From Camellia lanceoleosa (taxonomy: Eukaryota > Streptophyta > Magnoliopsida > Ericales > Theaceae), in contig CM045758.1 of assembly GCA_025200525.1 (NCBI GenBank), positions 191,678,463 to 191,742,462 on the forward strand: a stretch of 64,000 bases of DNA. Direction: 5' to 3'. Shown here piece after piece: positions 43,938 to 54,392 of this stretch (positions are counted from its first letter, which is position 1; every line of letters begins with the position of its first letter). The notes beneath the pieces were generated by a model. It made no database searches. It worked only from the letters and a program-made list of their open reading frames with translations, and was not told the DNA's origin. Both the position numbers and the translations under genes were made by a program.

Positions 43938-46268
43938 TGTCATGACCCAACTCCGCCCCTATGGGTTTATAGCAATGCTTAAGGCGATGTCGAGATTATC
44001 GAAGGCACATCTAACGATATATCAAGAAAAGCAGTCTGGGGCATGGTAGAAGCCATTACATAAATAAACAATGTCCAATGAGCTGTGACAGTCTGTATGC
44101 CAAAAGATTTTTCGTACATATATACAGTCAGAAACAAACCAGTACATACATCATAGACAAGCATTGATCTGAGGACTTAACGATCGTCTGATGAACAAAA
44201 GCGATGCTGAAGAAGGGGATAGCTAAAACACCCCCAAGCCTTAGCATAGCAGGCTCGGAACCTCGCAGTGAGGCACATAGGTTGGCTTGACAAAACTGGA
44301 AATACTCCGACGCCTCTAGCTTTGATCCGATGCCTGTACACCTACATATATATATGAGCAGTGAGCTAAAGCCTAGTGAATAACGTAAAGCGTAAAGGGA
44401 TTTAGAATGAATGTCCTTACGGTAATGAAAACAGTTCAATTCAATCAGTATATCAGTTGTTCAGTACAGTAAATAGTCATATGTGGTACATCCATTAGCA
44501 TGACAGTAATAGTAGGTCTTAAAAGACCGAACAGTAATAATAGCGATCAATCGATGCTTGATAGTGGTTCCGACGAGGCAAGCGAGAGATCTCTATGTGA
44601 TAACGATGCAGGTGGTGCTAAGGATGCCACAAGATGCAGTTCGAAATAAAGGACATACATTCATTCAAGAATCAATATCGATTCGATGCGGTCGATTCGG
44701 TGTTCAGAAAATAATCATTTGAACATATCTTTACACAATTGTTACTCACAGAGTTCTGGGCTACAGTAGGCTAGAGCGTCTCCTCAGAATGCCAACCCTA
44801 TACAGTTAACAGATTGAACACACTCTAAGTTTCACAGTTGGGAAAGATAATAACTTAATCCCTAAATGTCTCGGTGTGTTCTACAGCTATATCCTCATTA
44901 AGATGTCTTAAACTAGGCCTAAGAATGCCTAGGATGGGATAAGAATGCAAAGATGTACTCAGAAAACATTTTCAAAATTTTCAGTGAAACAAGGTCCCGC
45001 TCGAGCGCAGGTTTACCCGCTTGAGCGGACATGCAACAAAGGTACCTGCTCGAGCGTAAACTTTCTCGCTCGAGCGGACCAAAAAGTACTGGATGGGTGA
45101 AATCTTCGCTCGGCCGCTCGGCGTGTCACCTAATCCTCGCTTCAGCGGGTGATGCCTGATGCAAAATCTTTGGGAGCTCGACTTTCCCGCTCGAGCGGCA
45201 CTTCCCTCGCTCGAGCGGACGACTAAAATCTAGAAATTCTAGATTCGAGTCCCAAGCCCAAAATCAAGTTTTGACACACCAAATTCGATCCTCTTGGGCC
45301 CATTTTCTGGAAAACATAAGTGAACTCATAAAACAATGTGATTTGAAACTCAATTTGAGGAATCAAAGCCCAAGGGTGTTTAATTCAACTCCAATTCAAA
45401 CCATTTTTCGAGAACAATGCTCAAATAGAACATGCATGGGTTAAAACCATTTCAAAGCTTCAATTCTTGCTCTAATGAGCTTCTTCCTTTCAAAACAAGT
45501 TGAAAACATGGGCTTAAGCTTACATATGAACATGCATGTGACAATTTGCCATGGAATCAACCCAAAATTCAACAATACAACCATGCATGCATGAAATGAG
45601 CTACAATATAACATTACAAGCCATAAATTGGCTCTAGACTTCAATTTAGCTCTAAGCCATGCAAGAATCAACATAAATGCACAATCAAGGAGATGGATTT
45701 CTACCTTAAGTCTTGTATTAGAGGTGTAGGAGCTCAAATATGCAACCACTCAACCAAATCTCCAAGGTTCCAAGCAATTCTCAAGAAGAAACTCAATCTC
45801 TCTCTCCCTCCAACTCTCTTGGTCAGCTAGAGCTCACAAATGGGCTGAGGAAATGTTTAGTCAAGAGTGTATGAAGTGGGGAGGAGTTTCCTAGATTATT
45901 CCACTAGATGGCAAAGCGGTAAATAACTCAAACTCATGTAATTTAGCTTATTTTAATCTAATTTAAACATACCAAATCACTTTTCAGACAAGTACACCAT
46001 AAAATCACATAAATTCTCATGATTATAACTCACTAATCAATTTCTGGTTCGGCCGCCGATAAGGCCTTCAATTTACAGTTTAAACATAAAAACTGAACAG
46101 ATTACTAAACATTCAAACAGATAAACATGCAATAAAACAGATCTGATCATTGATTGATTTGATTTCAATCGGTCGATTCGATAATTGATTCGATTAATTT
46201 ACTTTCCATAATCGGTCTTAATTTAGCGATGTCGGTATTAATCGGTGATCGAGATGAGGGTTATTCTG
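43938..46268 (-). repeat. element D left LTR (shared)
   Basis: Plus orientation TGTCATGACCC at left, GAGGGTTATTC at right (terminal CA decayed), about 2.33 kb, collinear with 51047-53362. It serves as 3' LTR of the complete unit and 5' LTR of the truncated one. Holds the cluster of CGCTCGAGCG-like words at 44997-45221, partly decayed. Confidence 0.85.
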
Positions 46269-46269
46269 A

Positions 46270-46288
46270 TCTCCTCCTTAAAAAGAGT
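46270..46288 (-). other. element D polypurine tract
   Basis: Minus strand CTCTTTTTAAGGAGGAGA beside the left LTR. Confidence 0.6.
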
Positions 46289-47625
46289 TTAGTCCTCTAA
46301 ACTCGAGTTACCTTCATTCTGGAAGAAAACAGGGTTCAGTGGAAACAGTTCAGGATATCTCTTGGCCATGTCATCTTCCCTCTCCCAAGTGGCATACACG
46401 CCACCATGGTTTTGCCAGTCGACTTTCATTAACGGAATCTCTTTGTTTCTCAGTTTCTTGATCCGTCTGTTTACAATCTGTATAGGCCGCTCCTCGTAAG
46501 TGTAGTCATCACTCAACACTACACGAGTAGGCTCAGTTACATGGAACGGATCCCGAAGATAATCTCTCAACATAGAAATGTGAAAGACGTTATGCATATG
46601 CTCCATTTCAGGAGGGAGCGCAACTTGATACGCCACCGGATTGATTTTCTCAATAACCTCATACGGCCCGACGTATCTTGGCGCTAACTTGCCTTTGACT
46701 CCAAAACGAGTCTGGTCTTTCATTGGTGTCACTTTCACAAACACGTGATCACCGACTTCATATTCTCGATCTCGTCTTCTAACATCCGCATAACTTTTTT
46801 GTCGGCTCTGTGCAGTTTTCAGTCTCTGTTGAATTAGTTTCACTTTTTCAGTCATTTCATACACAATCTCGGGCCCAAGCAAAGGCCCATCTCCAACTTC
46901 TGCCCAGCAGATCGGAGATCTACATTTTCTGCCATACAATGCCTCGAAAGGCGCCATACCAATACTTGAATGAAAGCTATTATTGTAGGCAAATTCAACT
47001 AAGGGCAAATGACTTTCCCAATCTCCCTGAAAATCAAGGACACACATTCTCAGTAAATCCTCCAGAGTCTGGATGGTCCTTTCTGACTGGCCATCTGTCT
47101 AAGGATTGTAGGCACTACTTAGTCTCAATTCAGTACCCAATGCAGTCTGTAGGCTTTGCCAAAACCTCGATGTAAACTTCGAATCCCTGTTAGAAACAAT
47201 AGACACAGGCACTCCATGCAGTCTAACAATTTCATCAATATAGAGTATAGCCAACTTGTCCGCTTTATAAATTGTCTTGACAGGTAAGAAGTGAGCAGAT
47301 TTAGTCAGTCTATCAACAATAACCCAAATTGAATCCATACCTTTTTTGGAGCGAGGCAAACCAACGATAAAATCCATCGTGATATGCTTCCATTTCCACT
47401 CCGGTATGGGTAAGGGTTGCAGTAAGCCTGCGGGTCGCTAATGTTCCGTTTTGACTTGTTGGCAGTGAAGACATTTTGACACAAAGTCGGAAATTTCTTT
47501 CTTCATTCCCGGCCACCAAAAGTTTTGTTTCAAATCTTGGTACATTTTCGTATTCCCCGGATGAATAGAAAATTTTGAGTTGTGGCCCTCTTGCAGAACT
47601 CTTCTTTTTCGATTCGGTGTCATTA
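46289..47625 (-). pseudogene. pol: element D pol: integrase and chromodomain
   Basis: Zinc-binding segment (GHNSKFSIHPGNTKMY ... CLHCQQVKTEH), catalytic core with [10 protein letters not shown], then [16 protein letters not shown], then [10 protein letters not shown]. The second catalytic Asp of the usual SDRD reads Asn, which would abolish activity even without stops. Then come [20 protein letters not shown], the GPYEVIEKI domain and a chromodomain-like end ([13 protein letters not shown] ... [17 protein letters not shown]), which in chromoviruses targets integration to chromatin. TAG codons near 47436 and 47099 replace expected Gln. The C-terminal 252 codons (46289-47047) are open. Confidence 0.86.
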
Positions 47626-47629
47626 AATT

Positions 47630-48811
47630 TTACAGTCTTTCTTGAAATTTCAGTACATTGTTTTCAAATTTGAATCCCGATCTCGGTTTAGATTCTCTTC
47701 CTTCGATGATCTTCTTCAAGAAGTCATCCTGTTGCTGTTTCTCTTTAATTTCTTCAATCAGTGCTGGTTGTGCAGAAATAGCAGCTATTGTTCCACCTTG
47801 TTCTCTCAAAACAACTTCAATTTCAGATTTTTCAAGGTCACAAAGCAACTCTTTCTGTCCAGTGAGCAAACAAGCTAAATTTACAATTGACTTCCGGCTT
47901 AGTGCATCGGCAATGGTGTTGGCTTTTCCTGGGTGATACAGAATCTGGAGATCATAATCTTTAATCAGTTCTAGCCATCTCCGTTGTCTCATGTTCAGTT
48001 CTTTCTGGGTGAAGAAGTACTTCAGACTCTTGTGATCGGTATATACTTCACATGTGGCCCCATACAAATAGTGACGCCAGATTTTCAGTGCAAACACTAC
48101 TACTGCGAGTTCCAGATCATGGGTTGGGTAGTTCTTTTCATGTGGTCTCAGTTGTCGGGAAGCATAAGCAATTACTCTCCCATTCTGCATTAAAACACAT
48201 CCCAAACCCTTATGAGAAGCATCACTAAATACAGTATAACCATCCGTACCTGAGGGTAAAGTAAGAACAAGTGCAGTCACAAGTCGAGTTTTCAACTCTT
48301 GAAATGCTGATTCCCTCTGGTCAGTCCAGTCAAATGATGTCCCCTTCTGTGTCAGTTGAGTCAGTGGTAAGGCAATTTTGGAGAAATCTTTGACAAATCT
48401 TCTGTAATATCCAGCCAATCCCAAAAAGCTGCAGACTTTTGTCACATTTGTTGGTCTAGGCCAGTTCACTACAGCTTCAATTTTCTGCGGATCAACAGAA
48501 ATTCCATCTTTGCTAACAACATGCCCCAAAAACATCACACAATCAAGCCAAAACTCACATTTAGATAGTTTAGCATACAATTTCTGTTCTCTTAGGGTCT
48601 GCAGGGCAAGTCTCAGATGGTGTTTATGTTGCTTTATACTTTTGGAGTAAATCAATATATCATCAATGAATACCACAATAAAGTCATCAAGGTACGGTTT
48701 AAAGATTCTATTCATGAGGTCCATAAATGCTGCGGGTGCATTGGTAACTCCAAAAGGCATAACTAGAAATTTGTAATGTCCATACCTCGTTCTAAAAGCA
48801 GTTTTTATCAA
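47630..48811 (-). pseudogene. pol: element D pol: reverse transcriptase (C part) and RNase H
   Basis: 393 open codons. The catalytic [29 protein letters not shown] and [19 protein letters not shown] belong to RT. The RNase H shows [38 protein letters not shown] and [12 protein letters not shown], with its acidic residues present, then [14 protein letters not shown]. This is a single RNase H as in chromoviruses, unlike the Tat elements. It is joined to the upstream frame by a one-base shift in an A run near 48800. Confidence 0.88.
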
Positions 48812-49853
48812 TGTCCTCTGATTTAACTTTCAGTTGATGGTATCCTGACCTGAGATCAATCTTGGAAAACACTTGAGCACCCTGTAACTGATCAAATAAA
48901 TCATCAATACGCGGTAATGGATACTTGTTTTTCACAGTTACCTTGTTCAGTTCGCGGTAATCAATACACAGTCTCAGTGAGCCGTCTTTCTTCTTTACAA
49001 ACAGAACCGGTGTACCCCACGGTGATGTACTAGGCCTGATAAACTTTTTGTCTAACAGCTCTTGCAGTTGCACTTTCAATTCTTTCAGTTCAGTCGGAGC
49101 CATTCTGTAAGGAGCTTTAGATATTGGCTGTGTACCGGGAATCACGTCAACGGTGAACTCAATCTCCCTGTCAATCAAATCCCCTGGCAGATCATCTGGA
49201 AATACATCTAGGAACTCTCTAACTATAGGAATACAGTTCACATCAGTTTTAACATTATCATTAGTAGACACAGTTAGTACAGAACACAGATATCCCTTAC
49301 ACCCCTTTCTGATTAATTTAACAGCCTTCACAGAAGAAATCAAATACGGAGGAGGTACTACTCCAACCCCATTAAATACAAATTCGGGTAAGCCAGGTGG
49401 GCGGAAAACAACTTGCTTAGTCACACAGTCAATGGTGGCATGATATTTTTGTAACCAATCCATCCCCAATATTACATCAAAGTGATCAATGTTCAATGGC
49501 AGTAAATCAATAAACAGATGCATATCCCCAGCAATAATTTCGCAAGTAGGATACATATATGCACATGTCATGGATCCTCCTACGGGTGCTGATACAACTA
49601 ACAAGTAATTCATGGGCTCTAAGGGTCTATTCAATTTCCGTGAAAAAGCATACGACACATAAGAATGTGTAGACCCCGAATCAATCAGTACATATGCACT
49701 TTGAGCACAAATAGAGAGGATACCTGACACAACGGTTTCAGTATTTTTCACGTCTCCCGGTACTAGGGCAAACACTCGGCCCTGCCTCATAGGCTCCTTC
49801 CCGGTAGCTTTGGGGTTAGGCTTTGGTGCTTTCTGATTGATCTTTTGCGTCAT
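48792..49853 (-). pseudogene. pol: element D pol: protease and reverse transcriptase (N part)
   Basis: 353 open codons. Protease active site [15 protein letters not shown] and [22 protein letters not shown]-part: [72 protein letters not shown]. It ends in DIDKNCF, where the family has [16 protein letters not shown]; the extra A in the run near 48800 shifts the frame into the next piece. It overlaps the end of gag by 38 bp in another frame. Confidence 0.88.
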
Positions 49854-50811
49854 AGCCTTTACTATTGCCCGGAGCAGTGGAAGGGCAATCTTTCACCATG
49901 TGGCCCACCTTGCCACACCTGTAACAAGCACCAGAAATTTTATAACAAACTCCCTTATGGTTCTTACCACATACAGAACAGGGTGGTATGGAACCACTCC
50001 CTTGGCTGGGGCTAATTGTTGACCCCATATTCTGTTTCTTATTTGATGAGTTATGCTTGCCTTTCTTGAACTTGAAATTCTGTCTTTTACCACGCCATTC
50101 AGATACTGGCGTTTCAGATTGTTTCACAGCTTCGATGTTTGACTCAGCCATCAATGCTCGGTTAAGAACACCGACATAGGTCGGTAGCTTTAAAACACTA
50201 ATTCTATCCAGTATTACAACATTGAGGCTGCCTTCAAATTTTCTGGCCTTCTTGTAGTCAGTGTCCACCATATGTGGGGCATATCTAGCAAGCTCGGTAA
50301 ACTTTGTCTCATATTCAGCAACGGACATTGTGCCCTGTCTCAGTTGTTCAAATTCAGTTACCTTCCTGTCCCTGACACACTGGGGGAAATACTTTTCGAA
50401 GAAGGACTCTTTAAACTGAGCCTAAGTCATTACATTGTTGGTGTCACGGACCAGCATCCACCACCTTCTGGCCTCTTCTTGCAAGGTGAAGGTAGCTAAC
50501 AGTACTTTATTCGCTTCCGAACACGGAAACACTTCAAATAGTTTTTCAGTCTCAAGAACCCATGCTTCAGCTTTTAGCTGTTCAAGGCCTCCCTAAAAGG
50601 ATGGCGGTTTCATTTTGCTGAACTTCTGGGTGAGAGCAATTATATCCCCGTCATTCACATTCACATTCGGTTCCGGCTGTACCGGAGGAGGAGGTGGGGG
50701 TTGTTGATTCTGTTATTGCTCAAATCTAGCAGTTAACAGTTCCATCATTCTTTCCATTTGAGCCATTCTTGCCTCAATGGATGAGGATTCAGATTCATTT
50801 GCATTATCCAT
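49816..50811 (-). pseudogene. gag: element D gag with CCHC zinc knuckle
   Basis: Start at 50811. The coiled N-terminus is ARMAQMERMMELL, the capsid core EEARRWWMLVRDTNNVMT and MSVAEYETKFTELARYAPH, a basic region, then [14 protein letters not shown], a classical CCHC nucleocapsid knuckle. Stops at 50713-50715, 50593-50595 and 50422-50424 each correspond to CAA, CAG and TGG in the truncated second gag (42861-43702), so they are C-to-T or G-to-A changes. The last 170 codons (49816-50328) are open. Confidence 0.88.
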
Positions 50812-51031
50812 TTCACTATAAGCAGTTATAACAGTTTTAAACATAAGCAGTTACATACCTAAATAGTTCATCATGTAAGCAGTCACTTGTTTAAACAGAT
50901 TAACACAGTAGCATATATTAAGTCAAGTCCACACACACTTATCATGCTCATGTAATCCCCTATTCGCTTTTCTAGGACACCTTATAGCTCATTTGGACAT
51001 GTGTGTGCGGTATAACTCGTGGTTAAGTGTC

Positions 51032-51043
51032 GCTCTGATACCA
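51032..51043 (-). other. element D primer binding site
   Basis: Minus strand TGGTATCAGAGC, initiator Met tRNA type, next to LTR start TGTCACGACCC. Confidence 0.82.
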
Positions 51044-51046
51044 CTC

Positions 51047-53362
51047 TGTCACGACCCAAACCCGCTCCTATGGGTTTAGCAGTAACGGCCGATAATCCAA
51101 GATTATCAAGGCACATCTAACGATATATCGGTAAAAGCAGTAGAGGGGCATGGCGGAAGCCATTACAGTAAATAAACAATGTCCAATGAGCTGTGACAGT
51201 CTGTATGCCAAAAGATTTTTCATACATATATACAGTCAGAAACAAACAAGTACATACGTCATAGACAAGCATTGATGGAGGACTTAACGATCGTCTGATG
51301 ACAAAAGCGATGATGAAGGGGACAACTAACACACCCCCAAGCCTTAGCATAGCAGGCTCAGAACCTCGTAGTGAGGCACATAGCTTGGCTTGACAAAACT
51401 GGAAATACTCCGACGCCTCTAGCTTTGATCCGGTGCCTGTACACCTACATATATATATGAGCAGTGAGCTAAAGCCTAGTGAATAACGTAAAGCGTAAAG
51501 GGGTTTAGAATGAATGTCCTTACGGTAATGAAAACAGTTCAATTCAATCAGTATATCAGTTGTTCAGTACAGTAAACAGTCATATGTGGTACATCCATTA
51601 GCATGACGATATGATAAGTCTTAAAGACCCGAGCGATAATAATGGCCATCAATCGATGCTTGATAGTGGTTCCGACGAGGAAGCGAGACCTCTGTAATAG
51701 TAATAGTAAACAGTAGGTGCTAAGGATGCCACAGTACAGTTCAGAAATAAAGGACATACATTCATTCAGTAATCAATATCGATTCGATCGGTCGATTCGG
51801 TGTTGAAAATAATCCTTTGAACATATCTTTACACAATTGTTACTCACGAGTTACGGGCTCTGATGAGCTAGGCGTCTTCTCGAGAATGCCAACCCTATAC
51901 ATTAGCAGTTGAACACACTCTAAGTTTCACAGTTGGGAAAGATAATAACTTAATCCCTAAATGTCTCGGTGTGTTCTACAGCTATATCCTCATTAAGATG
52001 TCTTAAACTAGGCCTAAGAATGCCTAGGATGGGATGAGGATGCAAAGATGTACTCAGAAAACATTTTTAGAATTTTCAGTGAAATAGGGTCCCGCTCGAG
52101 CGGACATGCAACAAAGGTACCCGCTCGAGCGTAAACTTTCTCGCTCGAGCGGACCAAAAAGTACTGGATTGGTGAAATCTTCGCTCGATGCTCGCTCGAG
52201 AGTGTCACCCAATCCTCCGCTCGAGCGGACTGATGCACAGTGCAAAATGCTGGGAGCTCGACTTTCTCGCTCGAGCGGCACTTCCCCCGCTCGAGCGGAT
52301 GACTAAAATCTGGAAATTCCAGATTCGAGTCCCAAGCCCAAAATCAAGTTTTGACAACCAAATTCGATCCTCTTGGGCCCATTTTCTGGAAAACATAAGT
52401 GAACTCATAAAACAATGTGATTTGAAACTCAATTTGAGGAATCAAAGCCCAAGGGTGTTTAATTCAACTCCAATTCAAACCATTTTCGAGAACAATGCTC
52501 AAATAGAACATGCATGGGTTAAAACCATTTCAAAGCTTCAATTCTTGCTCTAATGAGCTTCTTCCTTTCAAAACAAGTTGAAAACATGGGCTTAAGCTTA
52601 CATATGAACATGCATGTGACAATTTGCCATGGAATTAACCCAAAATTCAACAATACAACCATGCATGCATGAAATGAGCTACAATACAACATTACAAGCC
52701 ATAAATTGGCTCTAGACTTCAATTTAGCTCTAAGCCTTGCAAGAATCAACATAAATGCACAATCAAGGAAATGGATTTCTACCTTAAGTCTTGTATTAGA
52801 GGTGTAGGAGCTCAAATATGCAACCACTCAACCAAATCTCCAAGGTTCCAAGCAATTCTCAAGAAGAAACTCAATCTCTCTCTCTCCAACTCTCTTGGTC
52901 AGCTAGAGCTCACAAATGTTTAGTCAAGAGTGTATGAAGTGGGGAGGAGTTTCCTAGATTATTCCACTGGATGGCAAAGCGGTAAATAACTCCAACTCAT
53001 GTAATTTAGCTTATTTTAATCTAATTTAAACATACCAAATCACTTTTCAGACAAGTATGCCATAAAATCACATAAATTCTCATGATTATAACTCACTAAT
53101 CAATTTCTGGTTCGGCCACCGATAAGGCCTTCAATTTACAGTTTAAACATAAAAACTAAACATAAAACTTAATAGCCTGTTCCCAAACGAGGCCTAAACA
53201 TTCAAACAGATAAACATGCAATTAAACAGATACAGTCAATCGATTTAGTTTCAGATTTCAAACAGTCAGTTCAGCAATTCGGTCAGTTCATTTACTTTCC
53301 ATAATCGGTCTTAATTTAGCAGTAATTGGTATTAATCAGTGATCAGTATGAGGGTTGTTACA
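51047..53362 (-). repeat. element D right LTR (5' LTR)
   Basis: TGTCACGACCC to GGGTTGTTACA, about 2.32 kb, with both terminal dinucleotides intact. Collinear with 43938-46268 apart from short indels and a divergent 30-50 bp near 53160-53260. Confidence 0.9.
52090..52300. repeat. cluster of CGCTCGAGCG palindromes in the D right LTR
   Basis: Six intact and one or two damaged copies of CGCTCGAGCG(G) in about 210 bp, spaced 20-60 bp. The left LTR cluster (44997-45221) holds fewer intact copies. Confidence 0.85.
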
Positions 53363-53408
53363 ATAATGCTCTTAAAGTTCAATAGTATTACAAAATCTCG
53401 ATACAAAG
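53363..53408 (-). other. element C 3' noncoding piece next to D
   Basis: Short AT-rich sequence between the D LTR end and the stop of the C integrase. Confidence 0.5.
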
Positions 53409-54263
53409 TTAAGCATCTACAAACAAGTTCGGATATTTCTCACGGACATCCACCTCACGTTCCCAAGTGGCTTCTTCTACTCCGTGATGTTTCCATAAAA
53501 CCTTTACCAAGGGAATGGTCTTGTCTCGCAAGACTTGATCCCGCCTATCCAAGACCCGAACCGGTCTCTCCTCATACGAGATATCCTTGTCAACTTCCAG
53601 ATCGGTCCAATCCAGCACATGGGATGGATCCAGCTCATAATTCCGAAGCATACTAACATGAAACACGTCATGTACCCCGGACAACTGTGGCGGTAAAGCT
53701 AAACGATAGGCAACCTCGCCAATCCTCTCAAGGATCTCAAAAGGGCCAATAAACTGAGGGGACAACTTCCCACTCTTCCCAAACCTCATCAATCCCCGCC
53801 TAGGTGATATCTTCAGAGAGACATGATCACCTACCTCGAACACCAAAGGTCTCCTCCTACGGTCGGCATAAGATTTCTGACGACCCTGGGTTGTAAAAAG
53901 CCTCCTATGGATAAGCTCAACCTTCTCCGTCATTTTCCTCACCAACTCCGTACCCAACAAAGGTGCATCATCCACCTCGGCCCAACAGACTGGAGACCTA
54001 CACGGTCGGCCATACAAGGCCTCAAACGGTGCCATACCGATGCTAGACTGGAAACTGTTGTTGTAGGCAAATTCCACCAAGGGCAATTGCCTCTCCCATG
54101 TCCCACTAAAGTCAAGGACACAACCTCGAAGCATATCCTCAAGGATCTGAATAGTACGCTCGGACTGCCCGTCAGTCTGAGGATGATAAGCCATGCTAAA
54201 GGTCAACTTAGTGTCCAAGGCACTCTGCAAACTCTGCCACAACCTAGCAGTAAAATGAGGATC
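53409..54263 (-). pseudogene. pol: element C integrase C-terminal part and chromodomain
   Basis: Starts inside the catalytic core at the residues following the second Asp motif (DPHFTARLWQSLQ), contains [14 protein letters not shown] with the third catalytic acid, [52 protein letters not shown] and a chromodomain-like tail (YEERPVRVLDRRDQ ... LWKHHGVEEATWE). It ends with the stop at 53409-53411. No stop lies inside, so the piece is well preserved. It is joined at about 54263-54266 to the 5' leader of element C: everything from gag to mid-integrase is deleted. Sequence clearly differs from the D integrase, so these are two families. Confidence 0.86.
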
Positions 54264-54392
54264 ATAAGCATGTTATCACATAATCATATAACATTACATC
54301 TAAGTCTCTAACAAGCGAGACAAACCCATTGTGATACTAATCACTTCCCACGTACCCAAAGTATTCAAACCCGGTACGCTCTGATACCAAGC
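54264..54392 (-). other. element C leader with primer binding site
   Basis: Minus strand TGGTATCAGAGC at 54378-54389, three bases from the LTR, initiator Met tRNA type. The rest is noncoding leader up to the deletion junction. Confidence 0.75.

Larger units (their letters stand above)
42861..53362 (-). mobile_element. element D complex: chromovirus LTR-gag-pol-LTR-gag(truncated)
   Basis: Minus-strand chromovirus inside element C. From right to left: LTR 51047-53362, primer site 51032-51043, gag 49816-50811, pol 46289-49853, PPT near 46270, LTR 43938-46268, primer site 43923-43934, truncated gag 42861-43702. One LTR is thus shared by a full unit and a partial one, as left by unequal recombination between tandem copies followed by deletion. 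The right flank after the LTR is ATAAT; no left partner exists because the left end is a deletion junction. Confidence 0.85.
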
